From Salinispora mooreana (GTDB lineage: Bacteria > Actinomycetota > Actinomycetes > Mycobacteriales > Micromonosporaceae), in NCBI RefSeq assembly GCF_000379065.1, contig NZ_KB900614.1:1672850-1736849 (forward strand): a stretch of 64,000 nucleotides of DNA, in the 5' to 3' direction. The position numbers and the translations under genes were made by a program. The notes beneath the pieces are model-generated. The model did not search any database, was not told the origin of the DNA, and saw nothing but the letters and a program-made list of their open reading frames with translations. Positions within the stretch are counted from its first letter, which is position 1; every line of letters begins with the position of its first letter. This document shows positions 53,726 to 61,400 of the stretch, piece after piece.

Positions 53726-55027
53726 TCAGCCGCGCCGCACAGAGGCCGTTTCCTGCAACCCACGGAGCACGTACGGCACCGCCTCCGCCTGGAAGTCGAC
53801 GTCCGGGACGAGCTCACGCACGCTGCCCTCAAGCACCAGGAGAGCGAGGATCGGAAAGACGAACTGCGGATCGGCGTACAACCCACGCGATCGCTGGATC
53901 GCGAAGAGCGTGGCGGCGAAGGACGCCAGGTCGAAGTCCGAGGCCCTGACCGAGCTATTGCGTGCCACCAGGGCCACCACGTCGTTCCGGAAGCCATCCC
54001 GGTCGTACCGGCCCCCGCCATCGAGGGCCGTCGACAACAAGATCTCGGCGCAGCGCTGCCCGTCACTACGGCCGAGGTAGTAGAAGAACTCGGCGAACCT
54101 GCGGCGAGTGAGGTCGGTCAAGCCGCGGACGAAGCCGGTGTCCACGATCACCGCGGTGCCATCCGACATCAGATACAGGTTCCCCGGATGGAGGTCACAG
54201 TGCACGAATCCGTCCTGGAAGAGCATCTGGTACGCGGCCCTCAGCCCGTTGAGCATCGCGGTCCGCCGGGCGGGGGTTCGCTCGGTGTTTCGTTCCAGCG
54301 CCCCGATCCACTCCGTCACCAGGACCGTGTGGCCGGAAAGCTCCGACACGACGGCCGGCACCCGGACGTCCGGCAGGCAGCTCAGGTTCTCGCGCAGCCG
54401 GGTCAGCGACTGCGCCTCCCGGACGAAGTTGAGCTGCTCGTACACGGCGGCCGAGACTTGGTCGACTATCTCCGCCAGTGGAACCTGACGCATCGCTGGT
54501 AGCCGGCCGACGACCCGAGCGACGGCACCGACCAACGCCAGATCGAGTCTCATGGTCTCTTCGATTCCCGGCCGCCGTACTTTGATGGCGACCACGCGAC
54601 CGTCGTAGAGGCAGGCCCGGTAGACGCAGGCGATGCTGCCCGCCGCCGCCGGTGTCAGCCCGGCCGCCCCGCCGATGACACGGGATGTCACCATTGGTGG
54701 CACGGTTCGGATGACGGCGGCGAGGTCGGACGGCGGGGACACCCGGTCATGCAGCCGGGACAGGTTCCGGCACAGCCACGGAGGCAGAAGGTCGACCCGT
54801 GTGCTGAGCACCTGACCCAACTTGACGTAGGCCGGACCGAGCTGTTCGACCGCGTCGGTGAGAGTGACTGCCAGCTGCTCCCGGACACGGGCTCCTCGCA
54901 TGCCCCTCGGCCGCAGGGCGTCGATCAGCAGGCGAACCGCGAGCCGCCCGGCCCAGCCCACCAGCAGCACGGCGATCGTGACGGCCCGAACAACGAGAGC
55001 CCACCATCGAAACAATCGTTTCAGCAT
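53726..55027 (-). CDS. AarF/UbiB (ABC1) family atypical kinase
   Basis: 433 residues. Begins with a hydrophobic N-terminus (WWALVVRAVTIAVLLVGWAGRLAVRLLI), then the family hallmark KxGQ in LGPAYVKLGQVLSTRVDLLP, an Ala-rich nucleotide loop (AAAGSIACVYRACLYDGRVVAIKVRRPG), catalytic FVHCDLHPGNLYLMSDGTAVIVDTGFV. The DFG metal-binding motif reads DTG, an unusual substitution. ABC1 kinases support quinone biosynthesis or lipid metabolism; this role is not evident here. The start ATG 55027 has GAGGAG seven bases upstream, directly following a hexanucleotide repeat array in the leader. Confidence 0.87.
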   Translation of the reverse strand: MLKRLFRWWALVVRAVTIAVLLVGWAGRLAVRLLIDALRPRGMRGARVREQLAVTLTDAVEQLGPAYVKLGQVLSTRVDLLPPWLCRNLSRLHDRVSPPSDLAAVIRTVPPMVTSRVIGGAAGLTPAAAGSIACVYRACLYDGRVVAIKVRRPGIEETMRLDLALVGAVARVVGRLPAMRQVPLAEIVDQVSAAVYEQLNFVREAQSLTRLRENLSCLPDVRVPAVVSELSGHTVLVTEWIGALERNTERTPARRTAMLNGLRAAYQMLFQDGFVHCDLHPGNLYLMSDGTAVIVDTGFVRGLTDLTRRRFAEFFYYLGRSDGQRCAEILLSTALDGGGRYDRDGFRNDVVALVARNSSVRASDFDLASFAATLFAIQRSRGLYADPQFVFPILALLVLEGSVRELVPDVDFQAEAVPYVLRGLQETASVRRG

Positions 55028-55035
55028 CGATTCTC

Positions 55036-55092
<57 letters not shown>

Positions 55093-55495
55093 AACCCTAG
55101 TCCGGCCCTGCGCAGTTTTCTGTTTCCTGGGAACGGGACAGCAAGACTTCGAAGTAATTTGCACCCGAAGCTACGCTTTCTTGCTGCACTGCGTCGCAGT
55201 GTTGACGTCACCCCCTCGCACTGCCAACCCTTGAAACGCACCACCGTAGGCGGGGCCATGGCATGTGGAGCAGCTGCCGGCGGAGCCGTCCACTCTTGGG
55301 CGACTCCATGGCTCGCCGCCTGCGGCCGAAATCTGAACCGGCAAAGAGGTCGCGAATGGCTCGCACTCGGCCTTGCAGCGGGTGTCCGTATTCGCCGTCC
55401 GAGGCGAAATCGCTCGGTGGCTGCTCCACACCGGGTTTCGTCGCACGCATATCGCAGGCACCGCAATCACCAGAGATGAAAGGGTGATCAAGAAC
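55093..55495. other. Divergent intergenic region
   Basis: About 400 bases between the leftward AarF-like kinase and the rightward HEAT-repeat gene. AT-rich patch with the palindrome ACTTCGAAGT near 55146-55155. Short frames here show no family resemblance. The HEAT gene's frame stays open to 55373 but lacks a good start there. Confidence 0.45.
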
Positions 55496-56704
55496 ATGAC
55501 ACTCCAATCCATCGGTCTGTCCACCGGGGGTCGGGACCGCGCGCCTGAGTGGGAGCACTACCTCAAGGGTGACCCGGCTCTGTTGAACAGCGAGCTCGGC
55601 GACATCCTGGACCGGGACGCGGTGCGGCTCGACATCCGCACCGACGACCAGGTCGCCTACGAGGCGTTGCACCACCCGGACCCGATGGTCCGCGAGCAGT
55701 CCCTGTACCAGGCGATGGACCGCCGGCTGCCGGAAGCGATCGACCTGATCGCGGAGAGCATCGCCACCGACGAAAGCCGTGAGGTGCGGTGGAACGCGCT
55801 GTGGGCGCTAGAGAAGATCGGCGGGCCACGGGCCCTGCAGGTCATCGAGCGGCACGTCAACGACGACGACGCCGACGTCGGCGAGTGGGCGAAGCTGTTC
55901 AGCTCCGAGCTGCGCACCGGCCTGCCTGCCTTTGACAACCGGTCGTTCACCTGGGACAGCGACCGGACCTTCGACGAGACGATTCTGCTCAACATCCACT
56001 GCGATGTCTATGTCGCACTCGATGAGACGGGACGCAACTGGGGCAAGATCTCCCTGGCCCCGCAGGGCCTCGCCCGCAGCTACGGACAGGCGCATGCGTG
56101 CCCGAACACGGACACCCGGAACCAGAAGCTCATCATCAGCAAGACGCTGTCTGGCCTGCACGACGACGGAACACCGCACACCGAGAACTTTGTGTTCCGT
56201 GGGCTCACCAACCACGCCAACCCCGGCCGCGGCAGCTTCTACTTCGAGTCGCGCGGTCTTCGCCCGATCTTCCTGTCCGGCCGTGCCGACGACGACAGCC
56301 TGGGGCACCGCAACGAGATGGTCGCCGCCAAGCGCAGTGGCGAGTGGACCCTCGACCCGAGTATCCAGATCAGGGGCGAGTCGGCGATCCGCTACGTCCG
56401 AGGCCGGGTACACACCTGGGGCTATGTCAACTTCGACACCATGGCGGGCAGCTCGCTGGAGGAGGTGCTGTTCCCCGGCAACAGCATCCTCGGCACGTTG
56501 GACACCCCCACTGGACCGCTGGCCAACGCGTTCATCGTGGGCACGTTCAAGGGCAAGCTCGTCGACTGGGATGGCGACGACAAAGTCAACGTCAACTCGC
56601 TCGACATCTACTCGACGCGGGATGGGGATGTCGACTCCAACCAGGACGGCACCGCCGACATCCCGGGGGTGCAGTTCTGCCCCCGTACGAACTGGATGAA
56701 CTGA
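55496..56704 (+). CDS. HEAT-repeat protein of unknown function with large beta-rich C-terminal domain
   Basis: About 402 residues from ATG 55496 (GTG 55484 is an alternative; AAAGGG nearby). Residues 15-130 contain two or more HEAT-like units: DQVAYEALHHPDPMVREQSLYQAMDRRLPEAIDLIAESIATDESREVRWNALWALEKIGGPRALQVIERH. The remaining 270 residues are not recognised: FTWDSDRTFDETILLNIHCDVYVALDETGRNWGKI, FVFRGLTNHANPGRGSFYFESRGLRPIFLSG, and a C-terminal acidic tail DWDGDDKVNVNSLDIYSTRDGDVDSNQDGTADIPG resembling Ca2+-binding D-rich loops. No signal peptide. A strong terminator follows. Adjacent to the AraC gene and enediyne genes; whether it belongs to that cluster is unknown. Confidence 0.7.
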   Translation: MTLQSIGLSTGGRDRAPEWEHYLKGDPALLNSELGDILDRDAVRLDIRTDDQVAYEALHHPDPMVREQSLYQAMDRRLPEAIDLIAESIATDESREVRWNALWALEKIGGPRALQVIERHVNDDDADVGEWAKLFSSELRTGLPAFDNRSFTWDSDRTFDETILLNIHCDVYVALDETGRNWGKISLAPQGLARSYGQAHACPNTDTRNQKLIISKTLSGLHDDGTPHTENFVFRGLTNHANPGRGSFYFESRGLRPIFLSGRADDDSLGHRNEMVAAKRSGEWTLDPSIQIRGESAIRYVRGRVHTWGYVNFDTMAGSSLEEVLFPGNSILGTLDTPTGPLANAFIVGTFKGKLVDWDGDDKVNVNSLDIYSTRDGDVDSNQDGTADIPGVQFCPRTNWMN

Positions 56705-56714
56705 ACTGACTGAA

Positions 56715-56750
56715 CTCCGGGGCGGACGGCGGTAGCTGTCCGCCCCGGAG
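56715..56750 (+). terminator. Terminator after the HEAT-repeat gene
   Basis: CTCCGGGGCGGAC (56715-56727) pairs perfectly with GTCCGCCCCGGAG (56738-56750), 10-base loop, starting 11 bases past the stop. Confidence 0.85.
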
Positions 56751-57060
56751 CCGTCCAACGACGGTCTGCCGGACGAAGCCGAGCAGGGGCGCCATTGTCA
56801 CACTTAATTCCCATTTGCCGCTTTTGGGCCACGTCGTTCGTGATGCCATTAGCAAGATTAGATAACTATGCACAGCATAAAGGGCGCTTGACTGAACGCA
56901 ACGATGCAAGCGGCCGTACACGGACTCGGCAAACCCGGGAGGACTAACCTCGGGTCTTTGTGGGCCCTGGGTGGCGCAATCGACGGCAGCAAGAGACATG
57001 TGACCGCGCCCGTCGGGTTAGATGCGGCCGCGACTCGGCGACCCTGGGGAGGGCTACGCG
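56751..57060 (+). promoter_or_regulatory. AT-rich promoter region of the AraC regulator
   Basis: Unlike its surroundings this stretch is AT-rich around 56800-56880 (TTAATTCCCATTTGCC, AAGATTAGATAACTATG), giving several -10-like hexamers (TAGATA, TAACTA). No coding sequence. GGGAGGG lies six bases before the ATG at 57061. Confidence 0.5.
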
Positions 57061-57954
57061 ATGACCACTGTTGACCAGCTATGGCGACAAAGGGGGAACT
57101 GTTTAGAATGTGCCCAAGTCACGAGGTGTAGCAACCTGGGGATGTGTCTTGAAAACCCTACCAATGCCGCTCGGCTAGATTCCGTCACTCGGGCTATCGA
57201 ATACATGACAGCCCATTTCTCGGAACCCCAACGCCTTTCCGACATAGCTCAGGCCGCGTTGCTCAGCCCGTTCCACTTCCATCGGGTATTCCGGCACGTC
57301 ACATCCACCACACCGGCACGATTTCTGACCGCACTGCGGATGGCCCGCGCCCGGAGCATGCTAGTCAATTCGAACCTGTCAGTGACCGAGGTCTGTCTGG
57401 GCGTCGGATACTCCGGCCTCGGCACCTTCATCAGCCAGTTCACCAAGCTGACCGGAATGTCGCCACGACGGTTCCGGTCGGCAATGTCCGTCTTCGGCCA
57501 CATTCGGTTGAGCGAGCTGACCGATCCGGCCGCCGAGCGCCACTTCACCCCGGGACCAGTCGGCGCCGTCACCGGCGGGCCGAGCACCGGCGGCTGCGCG
57601 GTGCTAGGGCTCTACCGGTCAGAGGAGCCCGACGATGTCCCGGTGACCTATGGCGTACTGGAAACCAACCGCCTGAGCCACTTCCGGCCGCTGGCAGACG
57701 GGGCGTACCACGCCGTGGCGCTGGGCTTCGACAACCGCTCGACGCTGTCCGACGTGCTCGGCGACAACGGCTGGCAGGCGCAGTTCGTCGGTACGGGCGA
57801 CACGCCCATCGTCGTCCGCGGCGGACGCACCGACCGGAGCTTTCAGATCGCGCTTCGATGCCCGCGCCCCATCGATCCTCCCGTGCAGCTCACCTCGGCA
57901 CTGCTCGCCCTGGCCCAGCGTAGGCAGCCGCCGCTACTGAAGACGGGTAGCTGA
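57061..57954 (+). CDS. AraC/XylS-family regulator with N-terminal four-cysteine motif
   Basis: 297 residues from ATG 57061. Cysteines at 14, 17, 23 and 29 (NCLECAQVTRCSNLGMC) precede an AraC double helix-turn-helix (about 40-145): RAIEYMTAHFSEPQRLSDIAQAALLSPFHFHRVFRHVTSTTPARFLTALRMARARSMLVNSNLSVTEVCLGVGYSGLGTFISQFTKLTGMSPRRFR. The C-terminal 150 residues are an alpha/beta domain of unknown ligand (CAVLGLYRSEEPDDVPVTYGVLE ... HAVALGFDNRSTLSDVLG). DNA-binding at the N-terminus with C-terminal sensor reverses the usual AraC order. Convergent with the enediyne thioesterase gene; enediyne clusters often carry an AraC-type regulator, so a pathway role is plausible. Confidence 0.88.
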   Translation: MTTVDQLWRQRGNCLECAQVTRCSNLGMCLENPTNAARLDSVTRAIEYMTAHFSEPQRLSDIAQAALLSPFHFHRVFRHVTSTTPARFLTALRMARARSMLVNSNLSVTEVCLGVGYSGLGTFISQFTKLTGMSPRRFRSAMSVFGHIRLSELTDPAAERHFTPGPVGAVTGGPSTGGCAVLGLYRSEEPDDVPVTYGVLETNRLSHFRPLADGAYHAVALGFDNRSTLSDVLGDNGWQAQFVGTGDTPIVVRGGRTDRSFQIALRCPRPIDPPVQLTSALLALAQRRQPPLLKTGS

Positions 57955-57990
57955 CGGGAGCACACGTTCTCGGCCACAACCGCATGTGGA

Positions 57991-58038
57991 ATCGCTGCGG
58001 CACCCGACCCAGGTGAGCAGGTCGAGTGCCGCAGCGAT
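57991..58038. terminator. Bidirectional terminator between AraC and thioesterase genes
   Basis: ATCGCTGCGGCAC (57991-58003) pairs with GTGCCGCAGCGAT (58026-58038); after one mismatch five more pairs close a 10-base loop. It reaches the thioesterase stop codon and lies 37 bases after the AraC stop. Confidence 0.85.
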
Positions 58039-58454
58039 CACCCGCTGAATGCCGTCAGGGCCACCCGCAGCTCGACCGGCAGGTCGACCGGCACCGGGCC
58101 GTCCAGGGTACGGCGTAGACACGCCACCGTCTGCTGGCCCCGAGCGACCTCCCGCCCTCCACGACGGAACTCGAAGTGCATGCCCAGCCGGTGCCCGTGC
58201 TGACCGTCCACGCGCATCCGCACTTCTATCTCGTCTAGGCCGAAGCACTCCTCGTAGTAGTCCATGCCGCACGACACGGTCACCAGGACCAGGTCACCCC
58301 GACGTATTTGATCTAGGACGGCGGGTGCGTGGTCACCGAGAAACCGCTCCCGGCAGTGCCCCTGCCAATGTAGGAAGTGCGCGAAGTAGACGTTCCCCAC
58401 GACATTGGTCTCGTCCAGGGTCACCACGTGTCGATGGACATACCACCTACTCAT
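58038..58454 (-). CDS. Enediyne thioesterase (SgcE10/CalE7 type)
   Basis: 138 residues, hot-dog fold: WYVHRHVVTLDETNVVGNVYFAHFLHWQGHCRERFLGDHAPAV, VLVTVSCGMDYYEECFGLDEIEVRMRVDGQHGHRLGMHFEFRRGGREVARGQQTVACLRR. The N-terminal T-LDETN-x-VGNVYFAHFLHWQG and GMDYYEE segments are diagnostic for enediyne thioesterases, which release the linear polyene made by the partner PKS. They lack the acidic residue of other hot-dog thioesterases and use an Arg-based site. Start overlaps the PKS stop by eight bases, so the two proteins are co-translated. The last gene of a leftward transcript. Confidence 0.95.
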   Translation of the reverse strand: MSRWYVHRHVVTLDETNVVGNVYFAHFLHWQGHCRERFLGDHAPAVLDQIRRGDLVLVTVSCGMDYYEECFGLDEIEVRMRVDGQHGHRLGMHFEFRRGGREVARGQQTVACLRRTLDGPVPVDLPVELRVALTAFSG

Positions 58455-61400
58455 GTCGCCCCAATCTGGTCGCCACCGCCACCACCACCTGCTTCGCCTC
58501 TTTGCCCCAGGCCAACGCGGTCGTCACCGCCACGTCCTGCCCCGTGGAGACGAGCAAGCCGTCCGGCTCCGCCTCGCCGTGCGCCAGTGCCTGGTCCGGA
58601 TCGACGCCGAGCTTGACCAGAGCCTCCCGAGCGGCCCACAACCGGGTTGTGGCTACCTCTGGGGCGTCTCCGGTGTGCTGCCGGAGATCGTCCACGGTCA
58701 CCCGCGCGGAGGCGTCCAGCAACCCTGCCAGCGACCGGTCCGTCACCGGCTCCCAGTCCACTCCCACCGGACGGTCGGTGAGCGCGACGAGCACCTGCCC
58801 GTCGGCGTAGCTCGCGCTGGCATACCGGCCGGGCACGTGGAGCGCGCCGGACGGCTTGTGGCCCAGCTCCGACTCGGGCAGGGCGAGATGCCGAGCCACC
58901 AGACCGCGCGCACCCTCCGTCTCACGCCGGCCCGCTCCCACGACGAACTCCACTGCGTCGACCGCACCGACCTCGATTAACCGACGACTCAGCCACGGAG
59001 CAACCAGCTCCACGCCAAGTCGGCCGCAGTCCCGGGCCGCGATGAACTCCGGGTTCTCGCCGACCGCTCGCAGCCGCAAGCCCCGCCACCGCGCTACCGG
59101 ACTACCGGAGCGGGTGACGTCGACGTCGAAAACGTACTCGTCCGTGCCATGCCACGTCTCCCGCGCCTCGACGGTGAGTAGACCGCGCAGTGGCTGCCAG
59201 ACGACCACCTCGGCCGCGCCCACCGGTAGTACCCGGCGGTGCGGCGCACAGGCGAGCAGCGTATGGATCACCGCGTCGTGCCCACCCGGGCAGCCGAGCA
59301 GCAGATCCTGACCGAGGAACGACGCGAACCAGCGCTCCGATTCGCTGGCCTCGACCACCGCGCGCACCCCGAACGCCGAAACCGATTCCGCGCAGACGAG
59401 ACGACGCATCTGTCCCTCATGAAAGAGCACCGATTCATACCAGGAATGAGCGCCGTTCTCCTCCGGTCCGGCCGTTTCCACCCGCGAGCACGGCCGGGAC
59501 TCCTCGCCGCCCCCCACGCTGCTCGCCGGCGGCGCCGGGGGTTGCCCGACCACCGTCCCGCTAAATCGGTCAGTAGCGAAACCGTCGGTGTCCGCGCGGA
59601 TCACCACTGCGACATCCGTCCCGCCCTCATCGGCCAGCGCCGCCACCCGAATCCGCCTCGTGTGGAGCTCGGGAATGTCGATCGGCGCGGCGAAGCGGAC
59701 GTCCCGAATCGCCCAACCGACCCGGTTGCCGAGGGTCAACGACGCCAGCTGCACCATTGCCTCCAGACCCAGCACGGCGGGCAGCAGCGACACATCGCCG
59801 ACACGGTGATCCCGTAAATACGGGTCCGCTCCGGCCGACAAGACCGCCTCGGTCACCGTGGCAACCTGTCCAATCCGGCTGACCATGACTTCAGCGAAGC
59901 GCAGCCGACCCAAATCGGGAGCATCAGGCGCGGGCTGTGGACTCAACGTGGCGGATTCGGGAAACGCCGCCGTACACAGCACGGTCACCGGAGCGGTCGG
60001 ATCGGTGAGGATTCGCCACAGCGCCGCGACACCGTCATCGGGGGCGATGCCGCCAACCCCGCGCCTACGCAGCGAATCGAGTACGTCTAGACGGACCCCC
60101 ATACCGATCCCGGACCAGACCGACCACTCGATCACGTGCGCCCGAACCGCCGGGTGATCGCCGGCCCACCGTTCCACCTCATGACGCAGCCAGTCGTTAC
60201 CGACACAGTAGGCGGCCTGCCCGGCCAACCCCTGACGGCCGATGATGGAGCCAAACGCCAGCACCAAACGTAGGTCCGGCCCCACGGCGGTGAGCAGTGA
60301 CTTGAGCCCGTCCACCTTGCCGCCCAGGTGATCCTGAAGCTCCTTCGCCGAGACCTGTGAAAGCTGCGCCGGCCGGTTGATTCCGGCACCATGCACAACC
60401 GCCCGGACCGCGCCGAGCCGCCCCGCACCGGCCACCACCGCCCGTACCGCCTCGGGGTCGGTCAGATCGGCTCGCTCATAGTGCAGCCGGTCGTCGCCGA
60501 GGACCGCACTCAGCCGCCGCAGCGCTTCGCCCGTTTCGGCGTCCTCAATGGGGCGCCGCCCGAGGACCAAGAGCCGACATCCGGTTCGTTCGGCGATCGC
60601 CGCCGCGACGAAAGCCGTGATGCCAGTGGCACCACCGGTGACGATACAGAGATCGTCGGGGCCCAGCGGCACCTCCCGCGACCCGTCGGCCGGGCGATGC
60701 AGGGAGGTGACCAGCCGCTGGACGCCGCGGGGCCCGACCCGTAGCTCCCCGTATCCGGCCGGCACCGCCAACCCGGCCAGCCTCGTGATGTCTTCAGGGG
60801 AGGTAGCTTCGAGCACTGTCACCGCGCTGCCCGGAAGTTCTGCCGCGACCGAACGGCCGACAGCGGCGGCGGCGGGATGGCCGTCGTGCACGATCGCCAG
60901 CCGGGCCGGCTGCTCGACGGCGATCCGCGTCAGGGCGGCAGCTACCTCCACGGGTCCGTCGTCTGGGCCGAGTGCGACAGCTAGTCCGTGCGACGCTGCT
61001 GTCTGCTCAGACACGGCGGGGAAGACCGCGTGCAAGGGGTGGCCCACCGGCGCCTCGACCCGCCACCGTACGCCGCTGGTGGCCATCACAGTGTTCTCAA
61101 CCGGCACCCAGTCGTGCCGGAACAGTCGTACCCAGGGTGCTACGCCCTGGACCGGTTCCTCCTCATCATCAGCGGCGGGCAGCTGTGCGAGCACCTCCGC
61201 CGCCTCGGCGACGGTCGCCTCGGCCAGCGACAGTGGCGCAGAAGGTGGTTGCCGGCCCAGCGCCGATGCGACCGCGGCGACGGTACGGGCGATCCGCAGT
61301 GAGTTCAGGTGCAGGTCACCGAGGAGTCTGGTTGCCGGGGCAATGCTCGTCACCGGTAGTTCCAGCTCGGTGGCGAGGTGGGCGCACAGCTGGTTGAGTG

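Noticed and set aside
53726..55027. Membership of the AarF-like kinase in the enediyne cluster
   Set aside because: No known enediyne cluster role for this family and it is separated by the HEAT and AraC genes with opposite transcription.
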